DNA from: Branchiostoma lanceolatum
Taxonomy: Eukaryota; Chordata; Leptocardii; Amphioxiformes; Branchiostomatidae
Direction: 5' to 3'
Assembly (NCBI RefSeq): GCF_035083965.1
Contig: NC_089722.1
Coordinates: 18,972,642 to 19,036,641, forward strand
Length of the DNA: 64,000 nucleotides
The notes beneath the pieces are model-generated. The model saw only the letters and a program-made list of their open reading frames with translations, was not told where the DNA came from and ran no database searches. Positions 1-12,532 of this stretch are shown piece by piece; within the stretch, counting starts at the first letter, position 1, and each line of letters starts with the position of its first letter. Both the position numbers and the translations under genes were made by a program.

Positions 1-156
1 AATAAATCTCTTGGTTGTGTAAAAAATAGTTTTTTTATTCAGACTGAGTGACTTACCAACCTGATGAAACTATTCACGGAGTACCAATTCTTATTAAAAA
101 CAAGATAATCTATGTCAATCTTAGATGATTATGATTTACTCCTCTCCATTCCATAT

Positions 157-194
157 GACTGTTACCTAGGGCATGACATGATGTCCATGAAATA
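157..194 (+). pseudogene. Truncated copy A of the VPS33A exon at 549
   Basis: This stretch repeats the start of the real exon at 549 (GACTGTTACCT..GATGACATGA-type text) with a few changes. It lacks a good acceptor (ATATGAC instead of CAGGAT) and runs into TGA after about 15 codons. Homology to copy C extends into flanking intron (about 108-210 against 1598-1705), so A and C derive from one another more recently than from the real exon. Confidence 0.75.
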
Positions 195-548
195 TCATTT
201 CTGATTCATTTATGTTTGCTTTTACTTATAATTTCACGTTTGAAGTGGGAAAGGAGATATTCAAGGTGTGTTAAGTTCGGGGTTGAATCAATTCTGCATG
301 TCGCACAGTAGCAATACAAATGTACATCAGAAATATTTGTAGTGTCATGAATTTGTGGTGGAGAGTTACATCTGTTATTCATGATCTCCTTACTAGTAGT
401 TTACTTGTCATGGGCTCCCTTGGCAATCAGCACTTTTCAGCTGTAAGAACCCATCTGTATCCAAGATCGATAAATAGATAAATGAGAAAAGTGATAATGT
501 TTCTGTTGTCTAAAGACATGAAAATCTATGCCCCGCTCTATTTCCCAG

Positions 549-3500
549 GATTGTTACCTGGAGGATGACATGACGTCCATGTACTACGCTGCCAAGTCCC
601 TGATGTCTGTCCAGGCTCTGTACGGCATCATTCCTACCATCTGTGGGAAGGGAGACTGTGCACGGGTAAGGACTCATTAAACACTACTTGCACCAAATTG
701 TGCCAAATTGAGAAAGGCATTCGCAAAGTGGTGCAGACTGGTGCTAATCGGTGCCAATTTTTCGCCTCAAGTGGAGAATTTTTTTGCAATTCCCAAAAAT
801 GTGCAATTGGCAAAATGGTGCAAATGGGTGCAATGGCTGCATTTGCTGCAAAAATCCATTCATGAAAAAAAACTGAATGCAACAAGAAAAATCAGGCCAT
901 TTTTCTACAATGTCATTATTTTCTGGTTTATGTCTTTGGATCTACTGGACTAGATTATCTTTTGTCTTTAGAGTAAAATATGGAGCAACCTAGACTTTAT
1001 AGATATTAACATTTGATTTAGCCTTTTAAGTTTTCACTTGCTTATATCTACATGTATACCTCAAAGTGGGGATTCCTCTGTTAGTTCAACTGGTAGCAGC
1101 CTCAGTTGAGCTCCTTGTTGCAATTAGTTGGTATCTGGTATAGACTGGCCGGTTCAATCCTGGGTCAGGACATCTTAGTTGGGGCTGCACCTGTCTTTGG
1201 AAGAGACGTAAAACGGAGGTCCTGTGTTCGAGGAGGTGCCTGGCTTGAGCACGTTAAAGGGGAAGGGCTTAGCACCCCCTTCCTGGAAAGATATACCTGC
1301 TGCCCTATGTGCCAGTAGGCACTACAATGGTGTGAATGAACAAACGTATATCGAAAAATGACCAATCAAATTGATGTTACTTCAGCACGTAGCAGACATG
1401 ATGTTGAGGATGCGTCGTGAGCTGGCGGGAACCGAACCCCAGATCACGCCCCAGATCGACTGTCTGCTGCTGCTGGACCGGACCGTGGACCTCATGACCC
1501 CCCTCCCCACCCAGCTCACATACGAGGGACTCATCGATGAGATCTTCGGCATCAACAACAGTACGTCGAACCGAATAAGTTTTTTTTTTTCAAAGAGGAT
1601 CCATGTCAATCTTAAATAGATGAGTTACTGACCTCTCCATTTCACAGGACTGTTACCTAGAGTATGACATGACGTCCATGAAGTAATATATGATTATTTA
1701 TTAATGAAATTTGTTGCCAGTGTTGTCTATGAGATTTGACGGGTCACTAAGCAGTATGGGTAAGGTGTTGAAGCTCTGACTTTATTCACAACCACATAGT
1801 ACATGTATTTAACAAGAGCCAACGTTGCGGTGACTGTTTGTCATCTTCTTCAGGGCAATTCTGACTGTTCCACTGTCAGTGTTCTCGCCAGGCCTTTTCA
1901 GCATAGGGGCCCCCGATGCTGTGATCTGGACCCCCGATGCTGTGATCTGGACCACGATGCTGTGTTTCAATGAGCATAGGGGTGTTTCTTTCTGGGAAGA
2001 ACCTTCATAAGTCTTATAAAAAGTTCATATTTGGCTTTAGAATGGGGATGTGACAGAGGAAAAACTTCACAAAATTTATCCATGAAAATTCAGGTTAGTG
2101 AATTTCAAAATTTTGTGCGGGAAGATGCCAGACTCCTTATCATGTCTTTGGCACTCCGCGAGTGACTTACACCGCGCAAAGTTGGCCTTCTGTACGTGAC
2201 CCCTATGCTGTGAAAAAATCCTGGTGAGAACATTGCACTGTGCATTGAAGGTAGTGTTAATGCTAACATGCAGAATTGCCCAGAAGAAGATGAGGTGGTG
2301 AAGTCTGCCATCTCTAATCACCATGATGATGTTTCCATGTAGCTTCAGTAAAGCTGCCTCCGGAGAAGTTTGCGTCCTCGAAGCAGCAGACAGGCGGACC
2401 CCAGGAGATGCCCACGGAGCCTAAGAAGCTGGTCCTGAACTCGGCGGAAGAGTTGTACGCCGAGGCGCGAGACAGGAACTTCCACGCCATCGGACCCTTA
2501 CTCAGCAGGAAGGCCAAACTCATATCTGCCCAGTTTGAGGTCAGTTCATATCAAGACTTACACATGTAGACTTCTTGTTGTTTTCTACATATTTGTATTT
2601 TCAATGGTTTTCTTTAACATGAAACATGAATTGTTTTATATGCTCGTTTTTGCCTTGCAGTAATGTTTTGTTCATCATTATGTCTGCAAAACGTTTTTAC
2701 GCATGTAACAGTAAATCTTGTCACACAATAGAGGAACACACTGTTCCCTTTATCTGCATGTTACCGGTAAACTGATTCATGATAAAAAAATATTCTGAAC
2801 TTTAGACTAGAGTTGGTACTTTATACTGTGTAAGGGACTGATGGATTTGATTCATTGGGTTAGACCCTTAATTTCATTTAATTGTGTGGCAGGTTCTTCA
2901 ATGGCACCCAGAGCATTTTATGAGGCTTGAAAACTGGAAATATTATAGTTGCTGTAATCTTATGAAATTGACATTTAATGCCCCTGTCTACTACATTTGT
3001 GTACGGATATCAAAGGTGCTCAAAAGCGGCACAAAAATACGCTACATGGTGATCTTTTAGTTTCACACGCCTAGTGTAAATAGACCGATACCATAGCCCC
3101 GCCCATCTCCGTCAAAACGTAGAAATGCAAAATAAAAACATAAAAATGCAAATTTTTGCCGGAAATGCAGCCACTCTCTCATTGGTCGAACCGCTAATTG
3201 TGATGGACAGTCAGGATCAATCTATTAGTGCTTGGATTTTCTATAATTTCTCACCACACGACATTGGATCTTTGCTTCTTGAATGTCTATGTGTAATAGT
3301 AATATTGAAACTTACTATATGCAGGAATGACTAGAAATTGGAGGGTTTTTATTCGAGTTTCAAGCCTCATAAAGTGCTCTGGGTGCCTTTAAAGTTTAAT
3401 CAACATACTTAACATCTTTTTTAATGTTACAGTACAGTTTACTCTCAGTATACACAACACTATGATTATACTCAACATCTAATAGACATGTAAGTTTTCA

Positions 3501-6500
3501 CAGTGATGTTTGATGTACATTGCAGGAGAGACACGGTGCCAAGACGGTTGGAGAAATAAAGCAGTTTGTGTCCAGACTTCCCCATATGCAGGCAGCAAAA
3601 ATATCTCTTGCCAATCGTAAGTTTCAAAATCAGGAGACAAAAGTATCGGTTTTAAGAATTTTCTAACATAATTGTTATCTAATGATTATGGTCGCAGCTA
3701 TAGTTCTTGGCAATTGTTTCAATATGAAAATGTAATCAGTACCAGGACTAAGTGGATGCTATTTACATTGTGCATGCCAATCTAGTTTCTGAACAAAAAT
3801 AACTCCAGATTGGAATATCAACATGAAAACAGGGTCTGAGGGGAAAGTCTGTACTTTGATTCACACAGTTTCAGGGAGCGAACAGAGTCAGATGCAAGTT
3901 TTCCTCCCAGCCTTTTGACTCCCCACAATGTCCTCTCGCTAAAATTTTACAGTAGAAATTAGAAGTAGATTAGAAATATCTGAAATGAATTGTGGCCTCA
4001 TGCATATGCTTGTGCCATTTACCAACATACTGCATATATATAGTAGTACAGTCAAACCTGTATTAGCGGTCACCTTTGCATAGCGGCCACCTGCCTATAG
4101 TGGTCACTTTTTGTCGGTCCCTTGGATTTTTCCCATTGACATAAGCATTAAGAATTAGGCTATAGCGGCCACCTGTCCAACGCGGTCGCGGCCAGACGAT
4201 TTTCGGTCCCGCGAGTACAGTAACACTGCCGATAACGGTCACGGCGCGCCGGTAGAAGCCGCATCGCCACCGCGCGCCGGGTTCAAAATCTTCATTTTTT
4301 CACGCAGTTATCAAATTTATGCGGCCTCAACTGGATAGGATCATAATAAAGAAAACCAGAATGTTTTATCTTTGTTAGAAAATCCATGGTTTGACGCGAA
4401 GTCAAGTATAGTTTTCTTCACATGGCTTGCGTTTGTACATCGTGGTAAAATTGACAATTTCTGTGCATTTCGACTGGACAAATATTACGGCAGCCTTTTG
4501 GAAAATACAACCCACACATGTACCTGATGCGGTAAGTTCGTGAAATGTTTGAATGCCGGCCCAATTTCCGTTTTCACCGGGAATTCATTCAAATTGTGCT
4601 CAAAACGTGTTTCGCGCAATTTTCAAAATGGCGCTGATACAAACTGGATAGGTAGCAGCATAAAGGTCAACGGAAGACACCACTGTTACGGAGGTATAAT
4701 ATACTAAATTTATTTTGCTGCAAAGTATCACTGAAGATAATTACTAAACCAAAAGCTTCAAAATGAATGTGGATAATACTACTATGATGTAAAATTTGGG
4801 CTGTTGCAGTTTTCTGAAAAGACAAAAAGCCTTCAAAAGAGCGACCTTCTTCTGAGTACCCTATTGGCATAATGGTAGATGTTGATCATCACAAGCCACA
4901 ACAAGAGACTGAGGAAAATTGTCGCCACGATTTTATGTTTGAAAACGGTCGAAAACGAACAGTAAGTGACAACTGAGCAACATGTATTTTGTTCTTAACT
5001 AACTAGGAGTAAAAGAACAACAATCGAACTTCTAAAATGTGCCTTACCTGTTTACATGTGTACTGTACGGTGAATAAATGTATCTCAGTGCAGTGGGTAC
5101 TGAAAATATGTCACTCGTGGTCAATTAATCGACATTTTCTCCATAGCGGCCACCTGTTCTTAGCGGCCAGTTTTGGCCAGTCCCTTGAGTGACCGCTATA
5201 GACAGGTTTGACTGTAGTAGTAAAGTAGTAGTATGTAACCTAATGGTGTTATACAATATACCGTCTTTCCCAGACACAACAATAGCAGAAATGATCAAGG
5301 AAGTCACAGATTCAGACCATTTCATGGAATCTCTCACAGTGCAACAAGGTGAGTTTCATACAAATGTTCATATCTGTAGTATGCGAAAATAATAGCTAAA
5401 TGAAAAGGTGTCATGCTTTGTCCTCAGTCTGAGGTTTGACTGCTTTACCTTTTAGTATGGAGCCACACATAAGACACATATACACACCTACTGAATAACT
5501 TTAAGTAGAAGTGCTGTGTACCATTACAGTAACTGCAAAACTGATTTAGGTACAAGTCCAAAATACAGGAATATCAATGTACAGGGAAACTGTATCTGAA
5601 TAGATTTACACTCAAGGATACAACAAATTGAATGTCATTTTTTTCTCCAGAGTTTTTGAATGGCATTGACACTGACAAGGTGAACCCTTACATTGAGGAC
5701 TGCATAGCAAGAAAAGAACCAATCATCAAGGTAAAGCTTTGCCTTTATGAAGAAAGAAATATCCTCAGCGTAAGAAAGAATTGTTCTTTTCTGTATAAAG
5801 ATAATTGTCTTGACTTGGTAATAAGGAATCTCACTTCTCTGTTATCACTCAAATCCGATGCAGCAAGCAATGAAATATGTTTGCACATTCTTCTGTCACA
5901 AAATATTTTACGCAAGTTATGTTTGACAGCAAAGGCCTTGCAACCAAAATATTTTCTTTAGGTTGGTAGAAAATAGGATATTGGAGGGTTTTTTTACACA
6001 ACCTGCTGTCGTTTTGGTGTGTCTCATGCACCTTCCACAGAGCTTCTGACTGTAGTACTGCTTCTCACCGCTATAAGTAGCCAAAGTATATGGCAAGTTG
6101 CAAGATGCTAACCTGTGTCTGTGTTGACAGATTCTGCGGCTGGTGTGTATCCAGTCGGTAGCTAACAACGGTCTGAAACAGAAGACTCTGGACTATTACA
6201 AGAGGGAGATCCTACAGGTAAGGTTACATGTTACAGTAGTGAAGTAGATCACTTGACATGTGCAATCAAGGCAACAGAATGGCAAAGTGAACCTGTTTAT
6301 GATGACAAATCACTACCACACTACATTCGTCTTGAATGAAATATGTTTTCCTTTTCAACAGACACTTTAACATGGAAAGCTTTGGTATTATTCTTGATTC
6401 TTTATTGATAAAATGTCACAGGAAACATTTAAGACTAGAGCAATAAAGTAGATACAGATTTTGGGAATTCAGTAAAAGATATTAGATTTACAGTAAGCTA

Positions 6501-9235
6501 GACTGGATGTTTTTCTGTTTCAGACTTATGGCTATGAGCACCTGATCATCCTGAATAACCTGGAGAGAGCCTAACCAATATATGAATAAAAAAATATTTT
6601 AGGCAAGTTTTGTTCCTGAGACTTACGGATATATGGCACTCCAATCGGGATCTCTACCGGTAGAATGGATGATTTTGCCAGTTTGCAATCCCTACTCTGA
6701 CATACGAATTTAAAGAGGGTTAAGCTCAAAAGCTTAATAAGTTAAACTTTACCGCAAGCTAGACTGGATGTTTTTTTCTGTTTCAGACTTACGGCTATGA
6801 GCACCTGATCACCCTAAATAACCTGGAGAGAGCTGGGCTGCTGACCATACAGAAACAGAGGACGTACCCAACCTCACGGAAAACACTCCGACTCATGGTC
6901 GACGATGTCAGTGAACAGGTGAGTACTTCTTTGAACATTTTGGACTGGATACCCGTTGAGAAAGATGATGAACAAGAAGCCTTATATCTTAGCTGTTTGC
7001 TAGGTAGGGATGTCCTTCGGATAGGACGTTAAATGGAGGTCCCATGTTTGAGGAGAGTCACACCTTGAACACATGAAAGATCCCACCACACTTGTCAGAA
7101 AGAGTAGGGTCCATGTTTTCTTCATCATTGAAGGATATACCTTTAAGCTTGTAGTTATAACTTATAGCCAAATATTTCAATCTTATTTCTTTCTTAAATT
7201 TTGTTTCAGAATGATATTGACTGTCCTACTAGCCAGTTCTATATCTGATAACATCTGCATAGTTTAATATCTCTGATATTGTCTTGTTTGTTTGTGTTTC
7301 AGAACCCAAATGACATCTCCTATGTGTTCAGTGGTTACGCCCCTCTAAGTGTCCGACTGGCACAGTTTTTAGCCAGGCCCGGCTGGAGAAGTATAGAAGA
7401 GGTGTTGAAGATCTTGCCAGGACCAACCTTCGAGGAAGCACAGCGGATACCAGTCGGACTCAGGAAGAAACGTACGTCTTGTAATCTCATCTATCCCCTA
7501 GTCTAACTATTTGACCGGTGGGACACCACAAGAGAAACCAGTTTTCTCCACCAGTCACGGTTTTCTGGTTTTCCGTCTGTGTCATACCTGAGTGTCCGTT
7601 CTCCTACATTATCCTCCCATCTTTTCTGTTTCCTACCCCTCTTTCTCCCTCTCTGGTTCCTTGCGTGATGGTTTTGGTTAGTGCCAAGTGTAATGGGACA
7701 TGAGTACAATGAACGATGAATAGTGTTTATGGTACTTATTGCAAAGAGCTATGGGAACTGTTCCTGGTATATTGAACCTGTCAATACTGCTGTACATAGT
7801 GCCTGTCTTCTCTGTCATGACTAGTTGAACATCTGTTCATTGAGTTTAATTAATCTAAACTGGTTTGAGATCAATAATTATTTCATTTTTTATATTTCAT
7901 AGGCGACTGGTGCTACCTTTAGTCCTAGTTATCTGTTCATTACTGCATATCTCATTCATTCATTGCGCCACTGATCAAGATTATTGATCGACTAGTTGGT
8001 TGGTTGATTGGTTAATTTATTGATTGACTGATTGATTGTCTGATTGATCGATTGATTGATTGATTGATTGGTTGATTTCCCATCAGGCACCTCAGTGGAA
8101 GGTGGCAGTGAGAGTCCGAAGGTGACTCTGGTGTACTTCCTGGGAGGAGTGACGTACGCAGAGATCGCAGCGCTCAGATTTCTATCCCAACAGGAGGACA
8201 GTAAGTACTAGACTAATATTTTCACCTCATATGTAGAGTAACACAGCAATATAATACAGTCAAGTGACCACCTCTACATAAGGACCACCTGGCCAATGTG
8301 ACTACTTTTGGGTGGTCTCTAACTTTTCCTGTTGACACAAACATTAAGAATCTTGTCCGTAGTGACTACCTGTCTACATAGACTCAATTTTATTAGTCCC
8401 CCGAGTGGCCTTCTTTGGAAGGTTTGACTATAATGCGAAATGGTACCGGTAAATACATGTGAATGATGATGATGATTAACTGTGTTCTGCAGCTCACAAC
8501 AGGTAGTTGTGGAAACAACCTCTGGCTGCATTCAGTCTTTCATTATTATACATGTGAATAGAATCCATGATATAGTCGTACATCCATTTGTGTCAAAGTT
8601 GTTATCATCTTGTTGTTTATTATATTACTGCGTTATTTTAACTTAGCAAGAAAGTTCATCTGTGTTGGTAAAAGTTGGTAAAAGTTTGTTTTTTCTCTCT
8701 TCATTGGTTTTCCAAAGTAAATTACAAATTAAAATACAGAATATGGACATACATGGGTCACAACAAAAACCAAATAAAAACCAGGACAATGTCTACAGGT
8801 GCAGTACACATACACTTACTGATACAAGTTATTTTAATGTCGTTTCTCATTTTCTTCACCAGACTTGCCATGATGTATGAAAACATAAGTAGATTCTAAA
8901 ACAGTCACTTATTTTCATGGCAAATCCTCATGAATGGAAAGTGGATAGCAAAGGACACTGGTAATTAGTTGTAAAACAAAAAAGACCCATGGAGGCCCTA
9001 AGAAAGTACCCATATTAATCTAAAGCCTGACAATAGGATTATGTCAGCTTAAACTGTTTGTCAACATTGGACTTACATGTACAATCCCTTACTTTTCCCA
9101 GGTTTGTCAGATTACATCATAGCGACAACAAAGATCATCAACGGCCACACCTGGTTAGAGGGTCTGATGGACACCCTTTGTCCTGCTCCATTCCCGGACA
9201 CATCAACGTCGTCCAAATCTAAGGGCAGGAGATAG
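549..9235 (+). CDS. VPS33A: VPS33A, C-terminal two-thirds (11 exons, 5'-partial)
   Basis: Sec1/Munc18-family subunit of the HOPS and CORVET tethering complexes, which clamps SNAREs for late endosome, lysosome and autophagosome fusion. Exons read 549-665, 1386-1560, 2343-2539, 3526-3616, 5274-5348, 5651-5730, 6131-6217, 6787-6918, 7303-7471, 8087-8200 and 9102-9235. All junctions have AG/GT borders and phases agree, giving 456 residues up to TAG at 9233-9235. Recognisable blocks: [10 protein letters not shown] at the first visible exon, [75 protein letters not shown] (here [13 protein letters not shown]), [11 protein letters not shown] and [18 protein letters not shown]. These match VPS33A better than VPS33B. 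Human VPS33A is about 596 residues, so some 140 N-terminal residues or more lie left of the window. Oddity: truncated copies of two of its exons sit in its introns. Confidence 0.95.
1070..1325 (+). repeat. tRNA-derived SINE
   Basis: The 5' part has pol III promoter-like boxes: TTAGTTCAACTGG near 1081-1093 (box A) and GGTTCAATCC at 1153-1162 (box B). The body includes AGAGACGTAAAACGGAGGTC, which recurs as a diverged piece at 7010-7085 (+) and again inside a transposable element at 41935-42050 (+). Confidence 0.65.
1648..1685 (+). pseudogene. Truncated copy C of the VPS33A exon at 549, with acceptor and stop
   Basis: A second copy of the first 38 or so bases of the exon at 549, in the following intron. 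It keeps an intact acceptor (TTCACAG at 1641-1647). It reads [12 protein letters not shown] and then TAA, with no donor nearby. If ever spliced in it would terminate translation. Confidence 0.75.
1825..1853 (-). ncRNA. Decayed hammerhead-ribozyme-like motif, copy 1
   Basis: On the minus strand the order is CTGAAGA (1853-1847), a stem-loop with arms GATGAC and GTCACC around a 5-base loop, then GCAACG where the hammerhead core would have GAAA. CTGANGA-stem II-GAAA is the conserved hammerhead core. The GCAA change should abolish cleavage. Flanking sequence matches the second copy near 23946. The family is probably a retroelement tail. Confidence 0.35.
4049..5214. mobile_element. DNA transposon remnant, Tc1/pogo-like termini, TA target site
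   Basis: A 1.17-kb element lies in a VPS33A intron. It starts CAGTCAAACCTGTATTAGCG and ends with the inverse (CGCTATAGACAGGTTTGACTG), and is bracketed by TA on both sides. Sub-terminal motifs AGCGGCCACCTG are repeated at both ends. No intact transposase frame is visible, so it is non-autonomous. Shorter relatives occur at 8257-8428 and 50909-51072, with fragments at 28500-28690, 29215-29290, 29640-29810, 55615-55680 and 62840-62965. Confidence 0.75.
6493..6574 (+). pseudogene. Truncated copy of the VPS33A exon at 6787
   Basis: About 80 bases duplicate the end of the preceding intron and the start of the exon at 6787, including the TTTCTGTTTCAG acceptor. The reading [16 protein letters not shown] is followed at once by TAA. 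The true exon reads [19 protein letters not shown] and continues. The copy is 262 bases upstream of the original. Confidence 0.85.
7986..8073. repeat. (GATT)n microsatellite
   Basis: Imperfect GATT/GGTT tetranucleotide run ending 13 bases before the VPS33A exon at 8087. It overlaps the polypyrimidine region expected for that acceptor. Confidence 0.85.
8257..8428. mobile_element. Short MITE of the CAGTCAAACCTG family
   Basis: About 170 bases starting TACAGTCAAGTGACC and ending GGTTTGACTA, with the internal text ACATTAAGAAT shared with the 1.17-kb element at 4049-5214. It lies in the VPS33A intron before the last exon. Confidence 0.6.
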
Positions 9236-10385
9236 TTCTGCCAGCTTTCCAATGTTATACATCAGAAACTCTAGATCTGAATTTGAGAGCAAGAGATAGT
9301 TCTGCCAAATTTTCAACCGTATACAGTTGGGGTGGATACCGGTTCGGCTTAATAAGGTCCAAGTCCAAGTGTAGGCCCAGACCAATATCAAGCATAGAGA
9401 ATTCATACTGACATGCACAACTATAAAAGTTCGTGGGGAGAAGACTTTCAAGATAAACCAGTGTTTGATATTTGAATATTGCACTTGTTTTAAATGCCTT
9501 TTTTTGTCAGAGGGGAGACTCAAAACACTTTTTATCAAACAAAATAGAGAAATATATTTGTACTTTGTTCAGTTTTTTTTGGACTCAGGTTTTTGGCTTT
9601 AGGTTTTTTGGACTCGGTTCTTGGATGTTATGAAGGTCCGAATCAGGTCCAGCGAACCGGTATCCACCCCTAGTATACACCAGTGACAGCAAGAGGTTGT
9701 GTAACACAGGCTACATCTTTGTAGTATCATAGCATTGCTGTCAACTGTTGATTGCACAGGAAGGAAAAGGACATTTTTAAAGGCTAATTTCATTGTTCGA
9801 CTCCGAGATTAATCTTCAAATGTGAAAGACCCACAGTACTTGAGAGGCATAATCTATAGAACAAGTGAAATTTGCCAGAACACAGTCATGTATCTGCTTG
9901 GATTTGATGGTTAAAATGATTGCTCCAGAAGCTATTAGATATATGCACATTTCCAGTAAGGGTGTGGTCATATTCAACACTGGCCATAGTACAAATTTGA
10001 TGTAGAATTTCAAACAGGCTGTGACAGAACTTACTGCCAGGAAGGATCAAAGGTAGCATTTTACACATTACTGACTTTATCCATGAGTGGCCATGAGTGT
10101 GATTGTTTGATGATCGTACAACCAATGTGGCCGGGCCCTTCGTTGTAAATGCATAGCTGTTATATATGATTGTAAAGCATGAGTTTCATGTTAAATTCGA
10201 TGTCTCTGTAAACAGGGTAAGCCCTTTGTAATAGCCTCAGGCTAGTTGGGCAGCCATGGCTGTAATCATAAAATACTGCAGCAAAACGAACTATTAGACA
10301 TTAAACAAGTCTTATAAGAATGAAAATCTCTTGAAATGTCTGAAATAGAACATATTATAGCCTTATAGCTTATATTTGGATTTGT
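9236..10385. other. 3' flank of VPS33A, no gene seen
   Basis: It probably holds the VPS33A 3' UTR. The final TAG-adjacent text (AGGGCAGGAGATAGTTCTGCCA at 9222-9243, shown in part) recurs in diverged form at 9287-9309 (GAGCAAGAGATAGTTCTGCC), again a short local duplication of an exon end. No other gene-like frame was found. Confidence 0.5.
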
Positions 10386-11612
10386 TTAGATACCAGGGAC
10401 AGGTCATGTTGTGTGAGAATGGTGTTCAGTACCAGGGACAGGTCTTGTTTGTGTGTGGATGGTGTTCAGTTCCAGGGACAGGTCATGTTTGTGTGTGGAT
10501 GGTGTTCAGGGACAGGTCATGTTTGTGTGTGGATGGTGTTCAGTACCAGGGACAGTTCATGTTTGTGTGTTGATGGTGTTCAGGGACAGGTCATGTTTGT
10601 GTGTGTGTGGATGGTGTTCAGTACCAGGGACAGTTCATGTTTGTGTGTGGATGGTGTTCAGTACCAGGTAATGTTGTGTGTGAATGGTGTTCAGCACCAG
10701 GGAAAGGTCATGTTTGTGTATGTGGACGGTGTTCAGTACCAGGGACAGGCCATGTCTGTGTGTAGATGGTGTTCAGCACCAGGGACAGGTCATGTTTGCG
10801 TATGGATGGTGTTCTGCACCAGGGACAGGTCATGTTTGTGTATGGATGGTGTTCAGTACCAGGGACAGGTCATGTTTGTGTATGGATGGTGTTCAGTACC
10901 AGGGACAGGTCATGTTTGTGTATGGATGGTGTTCAGTACCAGGGACAGGTCATGTTTGTGTATGGATGGTGTTCAGGGACAGGTCATGTTTGTGTATGGA
11001 TGGTGTTCAGTACCAGGGACAGGTCATGTTTGTGTGTGGATGGTGTTCAGGGACAGGTCATGTTTGTGTGTGGATGGTGTTCAGTACCAGGGACAGGTAA
11101 TGTTTGTGTGTGGATGGTGTTCAGTACCAGGGACAGGTAATGTTTGTGTGTGGATGGTGTTCAGTACCAGGGACAGGTCATGTTTGTGTGTGGATGGTGT
11201 TCAGCACCAGGGACAGGTCACGTTTGTGTATGGATGGTGTTCAGCACCAGGGACAGGTAATGTTTGTGTGTGGATAGTGTTCAGTACCAGGGACAGGTAA
11301 TGTTTGTGTGTGGATAGTGTTCAGTACCAGGGACAGGTCATGTTTGTGTGTGGATGGTTTTCAGGGACAGGTCATATTTGTCTGGGGATGGTGTTCAGGA
11401 ACAGGTTTTCTTTGTTTGTTGTGTGTGGGTGGTGTTCAGCACCAGGGACCAGTCATGCATGTTTGTGTGTGGATGGTGTTCAGTACCTGGGACAGGTCAT
11501 ATTTGTCTGGGGATGGTATTCAGGAACAGTTTTGTGTGTGGATGTTATTCAGTACCAGGGACAGGTAATGTTTGTGTATGGGATGGTGTTCAGCACCAGG
11601 GACAGGTCATGT
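10386..11612. repeat. 40-bp minisatellite between convergent genes
   Basis: About 30 tandem units of roughly 40 bp (GGTGTTCAGTACCAGGGACA then GGTCATGTTTGTGTGTGGAT), mixed with 34-bp units that lack TACCAG. Units are most uniform around 10820-11340 and decay at both edges. Because 40 is 3n+1, a continuous reading cycles through all three frames and all are stop-free. This produces a misleading 295-codon frame (10413-11300). Confidence 0.95.
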
Positions 11613-12532
11613 TTATGATTAGATAGATATATTGAAATGGAGGTAGATAAAAATAGTAATAGACAATATCTGTCTATATACATGTGTATATTAATCTATT
11701 CTCAAGATATATATGAAAACCAGATTAACCAGAAAAAACACAATATTCTGCATTCTTGTGCAACACCTTTATTTATTTGTGCTTTGAACCACTCATGAGA
11801 GAACAAGCTACGCAGAAGCAAAATACTCATAAATGTGTACAACAGTCAACAGGTCTTTAATGTATTGAGTTCCAGCCAACACCCTACTTTAGTTAACATG
11901 ATCTTAAAACACACAGTCACTTGGGTTGCATTCATGTAGATAAACAGAAGACATATAGGATTGTACAAAGCATGTGTATGTGCTCTTGCTGCATGAAAGG
12001 CACCTCCTTTGTAAGGAGGTGGCACAAAAGACTTGCAAATATGGATTATGAAATCATTATTTCTTACATCTTCATTTCCATTTATGGCCCAGACATTATA
12101 ATCGCACAAGGAATGTGACTATACACCTTTAGAAAGAATTTTAAAGTTAGCTCAGAAATGCACACAGTCCTTCACCAGTATTGGTCTCTAAATATCTGAT
12201 TCAGTCTCCTAGGTTTTGTTTTGTTTTAATATAAACTTGAAACAACTTAAAAGACCCTTAATCCTGACATCACCAAATATAAAGAAATGTTCAAGGTTCA
12301 AGAAATGTAATGTATTTGTCATAATAAAGGCACACATACTGCTGCAGAATTATACTTGAGGGCACCAAGTATTTCTTGAATATTCAAAACTCAATACCCC
12401 AATTCCTTTAGGGTGCAGCCAAAATGCAGGTGACAAAAGAAATGGCTGATTCCCTGAGTGGTATGGGAAGTGTGGCATTACTAGTGTAAATATGGTGTTT
12501 CAAAAACAATGCTGATTCAACTAGGTAAGGCG
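11613..12532. other. Intergenic or 3' UTR region of the M3 peptidase, no gene seen
   Basis: AT-rich sequence between the minisatellite and the stop codon of the minus-strand peptidase. A minus-strand polyadenylation-type hexamer is plausible around 12320 (TTTATT in reverse sense), but I cannot fix the transcript end. Confidence 0.4.

Noticed and set aside
10413..11300. A 295-codon open frame on the plus strand
   Set aside because: It lies wholly in a 40-bp minisatellite, and all three frames are equally open with the same cyclic peptide; no start context, splice partners or family match.
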